Source of the DNA: Nitriliruptoraceae bacterium
Lineage (GTDB): Bacteria; Actinomycetota; Nitriliruptoria; Nitriliruptorales; Nitriliruptoraceae
NCBI GenBank assembly: GCA_003563915.1
Contig: PWTE01000113.1
Location: 1-35,703 of the forward strand
Length of the DNA stretch: 35,703 nucleotides
Reading direction: 5' to 3'
Shown here piece after piece: positions 22,598 through 30,885 of this stretch. A model generated the notes under the pieces. It saw nothing but the letters and a program-made list of their open reading frames with translations. It had not been told where the DNA came from and searched no databases. Made by a program: the position numbers and the translations under genes. Each line of letters begins with the position of its first letter. Position 1 is the first letter of the stretch.

Positions 22598-23005
22598 GTG
22601 ACTGCAACGACCTGGGTGACCGTCGTCGCCTACGACACACCGTTCCTGGCGCAGCTGGCCAGCGACCATCTCGAGGACGAGGGCGTCCGCACCCGCGTCC
22701 TCGGGGACAGCGCCGGGGGGAACCTGCCGGAGGTCGCGTTCATGACCGGTGGGTACCGCGTGCAGGTCGCGACCGACGATGCCGACCTGGCCCGCCGCTG
22801 CCTCCGCGAGCTACCGGACGACGGGTTGGCCGGTGTCGACGTGGGCGCTCCGACGGACCCCGATGGCATGCCGGACCAGGAGGATCAGGCTCTCCCACGC
22901 CGCAGCCTGGCCTGGCCGGCCCGGCTCATCGCACTGACGCTGATCCTGATGTTCGCCTGGTCGATCGCGATCTCCTCGGGTATCCCCCTGCCCTGGTGGT
23001 ACTGA
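22598..23005 (+). CDS. DUF2007 domain protein with C-terminal membrane anchor
   Basis: The product has 135 residues, GTG at 22598 with AGAGGAGGGA upstream. Residues 6-72 fit the DUF2007 (putative signal-transducing) domain: VAYDTPFLAQLASDHLEDEG, then GGYRVQVATDDADLARRCLRELP. Residues 74-105 are an acidic linker. A single hydrophobic segment at 107-127 ends in PLPWWY. Function unknown; the domain is a small ferredoxin-like fold of uncertain role in sensing. It diverges from glycerate kinase and converges with the acyl-CoA dehydrogenase. A second DUF2007 gene is at 26349. Confidence 0.82.
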   Translation: MTATTWVTVVAYDTPFLAQLASDHLEDEGVRTRVLGDSAGGNLPEVAFMTGGYRVQVATDDADLARRCLRELPDDGLAGVDVGAPTDPDGMPDQEDQALPRRSLAWPARLIALTLILMFAWSIAISSGIPLPWWY

Positions 23006-23033
23006 GGGCGAGCCGAGGATCAGAGCTCCTCCG

Positions 23034-24797
23034 CTACGTGTCGTACAGCTCGAACCCGGAACCTCCGCGGCGGTAGGCAACCCGCGCGATCTGCAGCATC
23101 GCGTCGTCATCGTTGCGCTCCAACCGATCGAGCTGCTGATCGACCCGACCGGCAGCGCGTCCGCAGAAGGTCTCGGCGATGAACCGCTCCGTGGCGGTGC
23201 CCTCGACACCCTCCGCGTTCATCAGTGCGGTGACGCGAGACAGCGTGGCTGCCTGGGCCGTGATGTCCATCGCGACGTGGGACAGACGCTTCTGCTGGAG
23301 CTGCTTGGTCCGCACCTCGCGACCGTGCCGGCGCAGCAGTGCCTCCGACTCGTGTCGCAGACGTGACACCTGGTCGCTGAGGGGTTCGGCGAGCGACCGC
23401 AGCTCGGGGTGGACGTGCGTGAGACGCGGCGGATCGACCCGACGCTTGACCCGCGCCAGCACGTAATCGAGCACGAGTCCGCCGGACCGCACCGGTGCGC
23501 CCAGCAGATCGAGGTCACCCATCCCCTCCACCTCGTCGCCGAGGACCTTCAGCCCCGACAACGCGATGAAGGCGCGCAGCACGTCGTTCGCGCCCTCGAA
23601 GATCGGGAAGATCCGGATGTCCCGCAGGATCTTCGCGTAGGGCTGATCGTTCATGTAGGCCTCGCCACCGGCCAGTTGGAAGGCACGGTTGGCGGCGTAC
23701 CAGAGGAACTCGGTCCCGACGACCTTGACCATGGCGGACTCGAGGCTGACGTCCTCGACCCCGCGGTCCATCATCCCGGTCGTCAGGTAGCTCATCGCCT
23801 CCAGCCCGTAGAGGTAGGAGGTCATCCACGAGATCTTCTCCTGGACCAGCTCGAACTCGCCGAGCGGCTGGCCGAACTGCTCCCGCTCCCGGACGTGCCC
23901 GATGGCCAGGTCGAGCAGCTTCTTGACGGCGCCGACGGCGCCGGTCCCGAGCGACATCCGGCCGTTGTTCAGGATGTTCATCGCGATCGTGAACCCGTCG
24001 CCGGGCTCGCCGAGCACGTTCTCCTCGGGCACCTTGACGTCCCGGAAGGTGAGGTGCCGCAGGTCGTTACCGCGCAGCCCCATGCTGTCGTAGCGGAAGG
24101 GCGAGTCGAACCCCTCCATGTCCGGGGTGAGGATCAGGGCGACGTGACCGTGCTCCTCGCTGCGGGCGAAGCACACCACGACGTCACGGTTGCCGTTGCC
24201 GATCCAGCGCTTCTCGCCGTTCAGTCGCCAGGACCCGTCGGACTCGCGTTCGGCTCGGGTCTGCAGGTCGTAGGCATCCGAACCGGTCGTCGGTTCCGTC
24301 AGCGCGAAGCCCGCGAGCTTGCGACCTGCGGCCAGATCCGGCAGGAACCGGTCCTTCTGCTCGTCCGAGCCGAACAGGTGGATCCCCTTGAACCCGATCG
24401 ACTGGTGGACCCCCATGACCACGGCCAGCGTGGCGTCGATGCGGCCGAACTCCTCGCTGACCCGGCAGTAGCCGGTCTGCGACAGCCCCTGTCCGCCGTA
24501 GGCGGGATCGACGTACAGCCCCATCAGACCGGCGTCACCCAGGGCCGTGAGCACCTCATCGCCGACCCACCGCTGCTCCTCCACCTTGGCCGGGTCGTAG
24601 AGCTCGTCGGTGATACGGCGGAGCTCACCGACCAGGTGGCTGACCTGCTGCCGCTCGGCGCGGTCGAGCTTCGGGTACGGCGTGACCAGGTCCTGGTGGA
24701 GTTCACCGAGGAACAGGCTCTTCGCGAACGACGGGGTGCTGAAGCCGCTCTCGGAGGGGTCTCCGTCCCGATCCGCGCTCGCTACGGTGCCGCCCAT
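23034..24797 (-). CDS. Acyl-CoA dehydrogenase, very-long-chain (VLCAD/ACAD9) type
   Basis: The 587-residue flavoenzyme introduces the 2,3 double bond into acyl-CoA in beta-oxidation. The acyl-CoA dehydrogenase core runs to about 435. Seen: FALTEPTTGSDA (165-175), GEKRWIGNGN (193-202), REREQFGQPL (303-312) and IFEGANDVLRAF, where Glu401 is the catalytic base in the VLCAD position. A C-terminal extension of about 150 residues, largely helical, is typical of VLCAD and ACAD9, which often act as dimers at membranes. ATG at 24797 has GGAGAGG 5 nt upstream. No electron-transfer or ligase partner lies next to it. Confidence 0.93.
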   Translation of the reverse strand: MGGTVASADRDGDPSESGFSTPSFAKSLFLGELHQDLVTPYPKLDRAERQQVSHLVGELRRITDELYDPAKVEEQRWVGDEVLTALGDAGLMGLYVDPAYGGQGLSQTGYCRVSEEFGRIDATLAVVMGVHQSIGFKGIHLFGSDEQKDRFLPDLAAGRKLAGFALTEPTTGSDAYDLQTRAERESDGSWRLNGEKRWIGNGNRDVVVCFARSEEHGHVALILTPDMEGFDSPFRYDSMGLRGNDLRHLTFRDVKVPEENVLGEPGDGFTIAMNILNNGRMSLGTGAVGAVKKLLDLAIGHVREREQFGQPLGEFELVQEKISWMTSYLYGLEAMSYLTTGMMDRGVEDVSLESAMVKVVGTEFLWYAANRAFQLAGGEAYMNDQPYAKILRDIRIFPIFEGANDVLRAFIALSGLKVLGDEVEGMGDLDLLGAPVRSGGLVLDYVLARVKRRVDPPRLTHVHPELRSLAEPLSDQVSRLRHESEALLRRHGREVRTKQLQQKRLSHVAMDITAQAATLSRVTALMNAEGVEGTATERFIAETFCGRAAGRVDQQLDRLERNDDDAMLQIARVAYRRGGSGFELYDT

Positions 24798-24817
24798 ACG
24801 TACCTCTCCGACGTCGC

Positions 24818-24823
24818 TAGCGT
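24818..24823 (+). promoter_or_regulatory. Candidate -10 (TAGCGT) for the PPOX gene
   Basis: TAGCGT fits TAnnnT; a start near 24831 leaves a leader of about 46 nt with GAGGAG ahead of the ATG. A second TAnnnT match (TACCGT, 24827-24832) is next to it. The fadE start is 20 bp away on the other strand. Confidence 0.3.
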
Positions 24824-24876
24824 GGCTACCGTACCGACGTCACGCCCCGCGAAGCCGGGTGGCGAGGAGTACCTCC

Positions 24877-25350
24877 ATGGCCCGCACGATCGCCAGCGCC
24901 GACCGCGTGGACCGCGAGGAGCTCCTCGGGTTCATCCGGGAGCGGCACCACCACGTCCTGCTGACCCGTCGCAGCGATGGCTCCGTGCAGGGCTCGCCGG
25001 TGACCGGCGGCCTCGACGGGCAGGGTCGCGTGGTGATCGCGAGCTACCCGCAGCGAGCCAAGTCGGTCAACCTGCGCCGCGATCCCCGCGCCAACGTCCT
25101 CGTGCTCTCGGACGACTGGGACGGCCCCTGGGTCCAGGTCGACGGCACCGCCGAGGTACTCGACCTCCCGGAGGCCGTCGAGCCGCTGGTCGAGTACTTC
25201 CAGGTGATCGCCGGCGAACACCCGGACTGGGACGAGTACCGCCAGGCGATGCGCGACCAGGGCAAGTGTCTCCTCCGCATCACGATCGAGGGGTGGGGGC
25301 CCATCGCCACGGGCGGGTTCCCGCCGGAGCTCGCAGACGGGCCGAGTTGA
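24877..25350 (+). CDS. PPOX-class (split-barrel) F420-dependent oxidoreductase, probable
   Basis: The 157-residue protein is a split-barrel of the pyridoxamine-phosphate-oxidase class. ELLGFIRERHHHVLLTRR, then SDGSVQGSPVT, VIASYPQRAKSVNLRRDPRAN and WDGPWVQVDGTAEVLD are the usual blocks in the usual order; the SYPQRAKSVNL segment often contacts the cofactor phosphate. Such actinobacterial proteins use F420 or FMN to reduce small molecules. The cofactor cannot be told by eye. ATG at 24877 follows GAGGAG by 7 nt. It diverges from fadE and converges with the pirin 6 nt downstream. Confidence 0.85.
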   Translation: MARTIASADRVDREELLGFIRERHHHVLLTRRSDGSVQGSPVTGGLDGQGRVVIASYPQRAKSVNLRRDPRANVLVLSDDWDGPWVQVDGTAEVLDLPEAVEPLVEYFQVIAGEHPDWDEYRQAMRDQGKCLLRITIEGWGPIATGGFPPELADGPS

Positions 25351-25356
25351 CCCGGC

Positions 25357-26280
25357 TCAGTCCCGCCCCGGCAACCACGGCGGACGGGGCGCCTCGATGC
25401 GTTCGAGGTCGGAGGGGACCTCGTCGAAGCGATCGGTGCGCTCCTCCCAGTCGCGGTAGGCCTGGGTGATCTCGTCCTGGTCACGCGCGACGAAGTTCCA
25501 CCACATCGACACCTTCTCGCCCAGGGGTTCGCCACCCAGCAGCAACAACCGGGTCGCATCGGTCTCCGCCGCGACGGGCACCTCGTCGATGCCGACCGGC
25601 AGGAGCCCCAGCCACCCCGGTTCGAGGATGTCCTCGCCGACCTTGACCCGCCCGTCGAGCGGGACCACGCAGTGTTCGAAGGCCGGGTCCGTGGGGACGC
25701 CGACCTGGCCGCGATCGAGCGTGAGGTCCGCACCCAGCAGAGGGGTGTCGGTCCGCGCTTCGGAGCGTGCCTCGCCGAGTTGTCCGACCAGGACCATGCC
25801 ACGGAGTCCTGCGAGCTCGACCTCAGGGAGTTCGGCGAGGTGGTCGAACCGGGCGTCGCCGTGACGGGTGGCCTCCGGCTGCGCGATCCACATCTGGACC
25901 CCCCGGAACGGCGGTTCTGCCGCGAGCTCGGCGTGGGCGATGCCGTGCCCCGCGGTCATGAGGTTCAGCTGACCCGGGCGGATCGGCTGCTGCGTGCCGA
26001 GCGAGTCGGAGTGGAGCGCCTCGCCCTCCAGCAGCCAGGTCACCGTGGAGAGCCCGATGTGCGGGTGGGGTCCCACCTCCATCGGATCGGGCTCCTCCGC
26101 ATCCGCAGGCCCCATCAGGTCCACGAAGCACCAGGCCCCGACGGTCCGGCGTCCCTTCGTCGGCAGCACCCGCGCCACCGGCATCCCGCCGACCTCGGTG
26201 GTGCGGCCTTCGCGCGCTTCGATCCGTGCGAAGCGCTCGTTCTCACAACGCAGGTCAGGGTCCTGGATCGGGCCACTCAC
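25357..26280 (-). CDS. Pirin family protein
   Basis: The 307-residue protein is a bicupin pirin. The N-terminal cupin holds the iron-binding motif in PHPHIGLSTVTWLLEGE and the later HGIAHAE, whose His and Glu complete the metal site. A C-terminal cupin carries a less conserved version. Pirins are non-haem iron proteins; some are quercetin dioxygenases and others act as redox-dependent co-regulators. Its role here is unknown. GTG at 26280 is chosen because AAGGAG lies 5 nt upstream. It lies 68 nt after the DUF2007 gene on the same strand and may be co-transcribed with it. Confidence 0.9.
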   Translation of the reverse strand: MSGPIQDPDLRCENERFARIEAREGRTTEVGGMPVARVLPTKGRRTVGAWCFVDLMGPADAEEPDPMEVGPHPHIGLSTVTWLLEGEALHSDSLGTQQPIRPGQLNLMTAGHGIAHAELAAEPPFRGVQMWIAQPEATRHGDARFDHLAELPEVELAGLRGMVLVGQLGEARSEARTDTPLLGADLTLDRGQVGVPTDPAFEHCVVPLDGRVKVGEDILEPGWLGLLPVGIDEVPVAAETDATRLLLLGGEPLGEKVSMWWNFVARDQDEITQAYRDWEERTDRFDEVPSDLERIEAPRPPWLPGRD

Positions 26281-26348
26281 GACGTCTCCTTCGATCGGGA
26301 CCAGCGGCGCCGATGCGCCGTCGGTCGGTGGCGAGGTGACCGTCGCGA

Positions 26349-26597
26349 TCAGTCCTCGTAGGTGGGCAGCGGCGGGTGACCGAGCTCGTCCAGCAAGCGG
26401 CGGGCCTCCTCCGCATCCGCATCGGCGACCAGCACCGCGAACCCCTCCACCCAGTCGATCGACGGGATCGCCGAAGCCATCAACGTCGACGCTTCGATCC
26501 CGTGGACCCGGCAGGCTGCGACGAGCAGGTCCGCCGTCGCCTGGCTCTGCACGATGGCGACCGGCTCCTGCTGCTGACGCTGGACCTGCTCGAACAC
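26349..26597 (-). CDS. Small DUF2007-domain protein
   Basis: The product has 82 residues with a short Gln-rich start (VFEQVQRQQQEP), then VAIVQSQATADLLVAACRVHG and a C-terminal GFAVLVADADAEEARRLLDEL. These match the DUF2007 domain. Unlike the protein at 22598 it has no membrane segment. Start GTG at 26597 with GAGGAG 9 nt upstream. It could pass information by binding a ligand, but no function is established. Confidence 0.78.
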   Translation of the reverse strand: MFEQVQRQQQEPVAIVQSQATADLLVAACRVHGIEASTLMASAIPSIDWVEGFAVLVADADAEEARRLLDELGHPPLPTYED

Positions 26598-26720
26598 GGA
26601 AGTCCGCTCCTCGACCGTCGGTGCTGCCTGCCAGCGTGCCACACCCCGCCGATCCACGCGTCCGCCCCGCGCACGGGGTCGGACGTCTCCCACCCGTCTG
26701 CAGTCGGTTACCGCGTCCGC

Positions 26721-26726
26721 TAGCGT
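26721..26726 (+). promoter_or_regulatory. Candidate -10 (TAGCGT) of the lipoyl-E3/E2/lip operon
   Basis: TAGCGT fits TAnnnT and lies 124 bp before the lpdA start. Transcription would begin near 26733, inside the inverted repeat at 26727-26752. No clear -35 is present, as expected if an activator is needed. Confidence 0.3.
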
Positions 26727-26752
26727 CGAAGAGGCTGCCGAGGGCCTCTTCG
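26727..26752. repeat. Nine-bp inverted repeat upstream of lpdA with an overlapping alternative pairing
   Basis: CGAAGAGGC (26727-26735) and GCCTCTTCG (26744-26752) pair perfectly around an 8-nt loop. TGCCGA (26736-26741) and TCGGCA (26750-26755) form a second 6-bp inverted repeat that shares bases with the first, so the two cannot form at once. In DNA this could be an operator; in RNA, a switch-like pair of hairpins. Confidence 0.4.
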
Positions 26753-26849
26753 GCACCCACGATGCCCGTCGCGGCGTGCGGTCAGCTCGATGCACGAACC
26801 CGATACACGAGCCCCGACACGCCGCACCCGGACCAGGAGCGACAGACCC

Positions 26850-27191
26850 GTGGCTGACGTCGAACTTCCCCAGCTGGGCGAATCCGTCACCGAAGGCATC
26901 ATCACCGCCTGGCTCGTCGAGGTCGGCGACGAGGTCGACGTCGACCAACCCATCGCCGAGATCTCCACCGACAAGGTCGACACCGAGATCCCCTCGCCGG
27001 TCGCCGGCACCGTCCAGGAACTGCGCGCCGAGGTCGACGACACCGTCGAGGTCGGCGAGGTCATCGCCGTCATCGGTGACGCCCCCGCCGACACCAGCGA
27101 CGACGACACCGATGACGACGAAGAGACCACGCAGACCGACGACACCGAGGCCGACGCCGGAGCTGACGACGACACCGAGCAGGACGACACC
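26850..27191 (+). repeat. Lipoyl-domain plus linker repeat, copy 1 (in lpdA)
   Basis: This segment encodes the lipoyl domain and Asp/Thr linker of E3. Its first 261 bp differ at only 8 positions from the start of the E2 gene (28715-28975). The linker then differs by one short indel and a 15-bp duplication. The similarity begins exactly at the start codon; upstream DNA is different. Confidence 0.92.
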
Positions 27192-28673
27192 GACGAAGGC
27201 GCCTCCTCAGACGATGACCGCACCGCAGCACCCGCACCCTCCGGCGAGAAGGTCGCCAAGACCGACGGCCAGGACGCCGACGTGATCGTGCTCGGCGGTG
27301 GGACCGGTGGCTACTCCACCGCGCTGCGAGCTGCTCAGCTCGGTCTCGACGTGATCCTGATCGAGCGGGACAAGGTCGGCGGGACCTGCCTGCACTGGGG
27401 TTGCATCCCCACCAAGGCGATCCTGCAGACCGCCGAGATCGCGGAGCATGCTCAGGAGGCCGGCGACTTTGGCGTGACCGTCGACTACCAGGGCATCGAG
27501 GTCGCGGCGCTGAACGCCCACAAGGACGGCGTCGTCGAGAAGATGTGGAAGGGCCTACAGGGCGCGCTGAAGGGCCGTGGGGTCGAGACGATCATCGGTA
27601 CCGGCACCCTGACGGACGCCAACACCGTCGAGGTCCAGACCGAGGACGGCACCCGCACGGTCAGTGCCCCCGCGGTCGTGATCGCCACCGGATCGAAGCC
27701 CAAGGAACTGCCGTTCGCGCCCTTCGACGGCGAGGCGATCCTCTCGTCCGACCATGCCATGTACCTCGACGAACTCCCCGGCTCGGCGATCATCCTGGGT
27801 GCCGGTGCGGTCGGCATGGAGTTCGCCAGCGCCTGGGCGGCGTTCGGGGTCGACGTCACCCTCGTGGAACTCGAGGACCGGTTGCTGCCACTGGAGGATG
27901 CCGACTCGTCCAAGGAGATCGAGCGCGCCTTCCGTAAGAAGGGCATCACCGCGATGACCGGGGTGAAGCTCAGCGAGGTCGAGACCTCAGGCGACGGCGT
28001 GACCTGCACGGTCGAGACCGGCAAGGGCGACGAGACGCTCGACGCCGACGTGCTGCTCGTCGCGGTCGGCCGCGGCCCCGTCACCGAGGGGGCCGGCCTG
28101 GACGCCGCTGGCGTCGAGGTCGACGACCGCGGCTTCGTGGTCGTCGACGAGTACAGCCGGACCAACGTCGACAACATCTGGGCGCTGGGTGACGTGATCG
28201 ACACCCTCGGTCTGGCGCACGCGTCCTTCGCCGAAGGCTTCCTGGTCGCCGATCAGCTCGGTGGGCTCGACGTGCTGCCCATCGACTACCGCGGTATCCC
28301 CCGGGTGACCTACTCCCACCCGGAGGTCGCCTCGGTCGGCTACACCGAAGCCGACGCGAAGGATGCCGGGTTCGACGTGGTCGTCGAGAAGTACCCGTTC
28401 CAGGCGCTCGGACGAGCCGCGATGCTCAAGGCCTCCGGGATGGTCAAACTGATCGCGGAGAAGGACGACGACGCCGAAGGCGGCGCAGGCCGGGTCCTCG
28501 GCGTGCACATCGTCGGACCCCGCGCTACCGACCTGATCGGCGAGGGCCAACTGATCTACAACTGGGAGGCGCTACCCGTCGAGGTGGCCCACCTGATCCA
28601 CGCCCACCCATCCTTCAGCGAGGCGATCGGCGAGGCGCATCTGGCCCTCGCGGGTCGCGCGCTCCACGGCTGA
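26850..28673 (+). CDS. lpdA: Dihydrolipoyl dehydrogenase (E3) with an N-terminal lipoyl domain
   Basis: The 607-residue flavoprotein re-oxidises dihydrolipoyl groups of 2-oxoacid dehydrogenase complexes, passing electrons to NAD. Residues 1-80 are a complete lipoyl domain with the modified Lys42 in STDKVDTE. Residues 82-140 are a linker rich in Asp, Thr and Glu. From about 142 the E3 enzyme follows: FAD motif VLGGGTGG, redox disulfide GGTCLHWGC (Cys180, Cys185), NAD motif [10 protein letters not shown] and the C-terminal catalytic HPSFSE (His586, Glu591). Most E3 enzymes lack a lipoyl domain, though fused forms are known (such as Neisseria p64k). GTG at 26850, AGGAG 10 nt upstream. It leads an operon with E2, lipB and lipA. 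Confidence 0.95.
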   Translation: MADVELPQLGESVTEGIITAWLVEVGDEVDVDQPIAEISTDKVDTEIPSPVAGTVQELRAEVDDTVEVGEVIAVIGDAPADTSDDDTDDDEETTQTDDTEADAGADDDTEQDDTDEGASSDDDRTAAPAPSGEKVAKTDGQDADVIVLGGGTGGYSTALRAAQLGLDVILIERDKVGGTCLHWGCIPTKAILQTAEIAEHAQEAGDFGVTVDYQGIEVAALNAHKDGVVEKMWKGLQGALKGRGVETIIGTGTLTDANTVEVQTEDGTRTVSAPAVVIATGSKPKELPFAPFDGEAILSSDHAMYLDELPGSAIILGAGAVGMEFASAWAAFGVDVTLVELEDRLLPLEDADSSKEIERAFRKKGITAMTGVKLSEVETSGDGVTCTVETGKGDETLDADVLLVAVGRGPVTEGAGLDAAGVEVDDRGFVVVDEYSRTNVDNIWALGDVIDTLGLAHASFAEGFLVADQLGGLDVLPIDYRGIPRVTYSHPEVASVGYTEADAKDAGFDVVVEKYPFQALGRAAMLKASGMVKLIAEKDDDAEGGAGRVLGVHIVGPRATDLIGEGQLIYNWEALPVEVAHLIHAHPSFSEAIGEAHLALAGRALHG

Positions 28674-28714
28674 CCGGCCCGACCACCGACCACAACGACA
28701 AGCGAGGGACCCCC

Positions 28715-29068
28715 GTGGCTGACGTCGAACTTCCCCAGCTGGGCGAATCCGTCGAAGAGGGCATCATCACCGCCTGGCTCGTCGAGGTAGGCGACGAGGT
28801 CGAGGTCGACCAACCCATCGCCGAGATCTCCACCGACAAGGTCGACACCGAGATCCCCTCGCCGGTCGCCGGCACCGTCCAGGAACTACGCGCCGAGGTC
28901 GACGACACCATCGAGGTCGGCGAGGTCATCGCCGTCATCGGTGACGCCCCCGCCGACACCAGCGACGACGACACCAGCGACGAAGGGACCACGCAGACCG
29001 ACGACACCGAGGCCGACGCCGGAGCTGACGACGACACCGAGCAGGACGACACCGAGCAGGACGACACC
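28715..29068 (+). repeat. Lipoyl-domain plus linker repeat, copy 2 (in the E2 gene)
   Basis: Second copy of the block at 26850-27191. It contains an extra 15-bp unit (29039-29053 repeated at 29054-29068) that encodes a second EQDDT. Both copies keep long runs of identical DNA, including synonymous positions. Confidence 0.92.
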
Positions 29069-30154
29069 GACGAGGACGCTCAGGAGGCGACGTCGGAGGA
29101 CACCGCCGCACCCGCCTCCGCGGCCGCGTCCGCCTCCTCCGAGGGGGCGGCCAGCGCGGCTGGCCCGGTGCTGACCTCACCGCTCGTACGCAGGCTGCTC
29201 CGGGACGCGGGACTCTCCCCAGAGCAGGTGAAGGCGACCGGACCGGGCGGCCGCATCACCCGCGAGGACGCCGAGCGGGCGATCGAAGCAGGAGGGGAAG
29301 CCGCCGAGCAGGCCGCGGCGGACGCGGCTCCCGCAGCCGGCGCACCGTCCGTGACCCCGCCACCGGCGGTTCCGAGCGCGCCCAGTGAGCGCAAGCGGCC
29401 GCCGGCCTCGCCGATGCAGGTCGACTTCGGCGGCGAACGCGAGGTCACGCAGGACCTCTCGCGTGTCCGCAAGGCCATCGCCAACGCGATGATGGAGTCG
29501 CTGCAGACCACCGCGCAGCTCACGGCAGCGGTCGAGGTCGACCTGACCCACGTGATGAACCTGCGCGCCGCCAAGAAGGACGCCTTCAAGGCCAAGGAGG
29601 GCGCGTCGCTCTCGCCCCTGCCGCTCATCGCCCGTGCGGTGTGCATGGTGATGCCACGCCACCCGGTGATGAACTCCTCGATGGACCTGGAGGGCGGTAC
29701 CGCCACCTTCCGCAACTTCATCAACCTCGGGATCGCCGTCGACACCGAACGCGGGCTGCTCGTCCCGAACCTCAAGGGCGCGCAGGACCAGACCGTTCCG
29801 GCACTGGCGCGCAACATCGCGGATCTGGCCAAGCGGACCCGGGACAAGAAGATCCAGCCGGACGAGATCACCGGCGGGACCTTCACGATCACCAACACCG
29901 GGTCGGTCGGGACGCTCTTCGATACCCCGATCATCAACCCACCGGAGGTGGCGATCCTGGCCACCTGCGCGGTCGAGAAGCGACCGGTGGTGGTCTCGGA
30001 CGCGTACGGCGACTCGATCTCGATCCGGTGGATGTCCTACCTGTGCCTGTCCTACGACCACCGGATGGTCGACGGCGCGGATGCCGCCCGGTTCCTGCAG
30101 GACCTCAAGTACGTCCTGGAGACCCACGACTTCGCCGCGGAGCTCGGTGTGTGA
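28715..30154 (+). CDS. sucB: 2-oxoacid dehydrogenase E2 (dihydrolipoyl acyltransferase, 2-oxoglutarate/pyruvate type)
   Basis: The 479-residue core enzyme transfers the succinyl or acetyl group from lipoyl to CoA. Residues 1-80 are one lipoyl domain (Lys42), then an acidic then Ala-rich linker, the subunit-binding domain (SPLVRRLLRDAGLSPEQV to about 187), a second flexible linker, and the catalytic domain (from about 235) with the signature YDHRMVDGADAARFL (His449, Asp453). GTG at 28715, with GCGAGGGA upstream. The substrate class cannot be set without the E1 partner, which is not in the window; a sucB-like role is the common one with this lipB/lipA neighbourhood. Its lipB neighbour overlaps by 4 nt. 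Confidence 0.93.
   Translation: MADVELPQLGESVEEGIITAWLVEVGDEVEVDQPIAEISTDKVDTEIPSPVAGTVQELRAEVDDTIEVGEVIAVIGDAPADTSDDDTSDEGTTQTDDTEADAGADDDTEQDDTEQDDTDEDAQEATSEDTAAPASAAASASSEGAASAAGPVLTSPLVRRLLRDAGLSPEQVKATGPGGRITREDAERAIEAGGEAAEQAAADAAPAAGAPSVTPPPAVPSAPSERKRPPASPMQVDFGGEREVTQDLSRVRKAIANAMMESLQTTAQLTAAVEVDLTHVMNLRAAKKDAFKAKEGASLSPLPLIARAVCMVMPRHPVMNSSMDLEGGTATFRNFINLGIAVDTERGLLVPNLKGAQDQTVPALARNIADLAKRTRDKKIQPDEITGGTFTITNTGSVGTLFDTPIINPPEVAILATCAVEKRPVVVSDAYGDSISIRWMSYLCLSYDHRMVDGADAARFLQDLKYVLETHDFAAELGV
29039..29068 (+). repeat. Two tandem 15-bp units in the E2 linker
   Basis: Two identical copies of GAGCAGGACGACACC encode EQDDT twice. The lpdA copy of the linker has only one unit, so this looks like replication slippage after the larger duplication. 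Confidence 0.85.
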
Positions 30155-30885
30155 CCACCCGGCCAGGCCTCTCCCCGGACGCGCTGCGCGCGGATCGTGA
30201 GCAGCCGCTCGGGGTGGCCCGGCTGGGCACGGTCGGCTACCTCGACGCCTGGGAGCTCCAACGTCGACTGGTCGCCCAGCGACGGGAAGCGGACGGGCGG
30301 GACGCGCTGCTGCTGCTCGAGCACCCGGCGGTCTACACGCTGGGGAAGCGCACCGACCGAGCCCATCTTCTCTACGGCGAGACAGCCCGTCGCGAGCACG
30401 GCATCGATCTGGTCGAGGTCGACCGGGGCGGCGACATCACCTACCACGGTCCGGGCCAGCTCGTCGGCTATCCGATCATCAAGCTCGCGTCGATCCGCGG
30501 GGTGGTCGACTACGTCCGTGCGCTCGAGGAGATCCTGATCGTCGCGCTCGCGACCTTCGACCTCCCGGGTGAGCGCTCGGAGGGGTACACCGGCGTATGG
30601 GTCGGCGACGAGAAGATCGCGGCGATCGGCGTGCGCGTCGCGTCCGGCGGCATCACCTCACACGGCTTCGCCCTGAACGTCGATCCGCGGATGAGCGACT
30701 TCGATGGCATCGTCCCGTGTGGCATCCGCGATCGCGGGGTGTGCTCGCTGGCCACGCTCGGGCGGGAAGCGACCGTCGACGAGGTGGCCGACGCGATCGA
30801 GGCGGCGACCGCTCAGGTGCTCGGCGCTACCCTCGAAGCGATCGACCCCGCCGACCTCGAGCGACGGATGGAGCCCTCCCCGTGA
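30151..30885 (+). CDS. lipB: Lipoyl(octanoyl) transferase
   Basis: The 244-residue enzyme moves octanoyl from acyl carrier protein to the lipoyl lysine of E2 and related domains. Signature RGGDITYHGPGQLVGYPI (92-109), catalytic Lys155 (GDEKIAAIG) and Cys190 (GIVPCGI) are visible, as is HGFALNV. It would act on the lipoyl domains of both E2 and the fused E3 just upstream. GTG at 30151 overlaps the sucB stop as GTGA, and its own stop overlaps lipA the same way. Translation is thus coupled from E2 through lipA. Confidence 0.96.
   Translation: MTTRPGLSPDALRADREQPLGVARLGTVGYLDAWELQRRLVAQRREADGRDALLLLEHPAVYTLGKRTDRAHLLYGETARREHGIDLVEVDRGGDITYHGPGQLVGYPIIKLASIRGVVDYVRALEEILIVALATFDLPGERSEGYTGVWVGDEKIAAIGVRVASGGITSHGFALNVDPRMSDFDGIVPCGIRDRGVCSLATLGREATVDEVADAIEAATAQVLGATLEAIDPADLERRMEPSP

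Noticed and set aside
20385-22601. Very long open frame (738 codons) on the plus strand
   Set aside because: It lies antisense to the 20340 gene, erpA and glycerate kinase, all of which have clear family motifs. Long antisense frames are expected in GC-rich genomes, and the product has no recognisable domain.
23409-25469. Open frame of 686 codons on the plus strand
   Set aside because: It is antisense to the acyl-CoA dehydrogenase and then overlaps the PPOX gene in another frame. Its translation shows no family features.
27100-27191. Repeated GACGACACC words as a CRISPR or minisatellite
   Set aside because: They are in-frame Asp/Thr linker codons with no spacers; explained by linker composition and the module duplication.
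27382-27420. His/Trp inside the E3 redox motif (GGTCLHWGC) as an active-site anomaly
   Set aside because: Both cysteines and their spacing are normal, and this position is variable in actinobacterial E3 enzymes.
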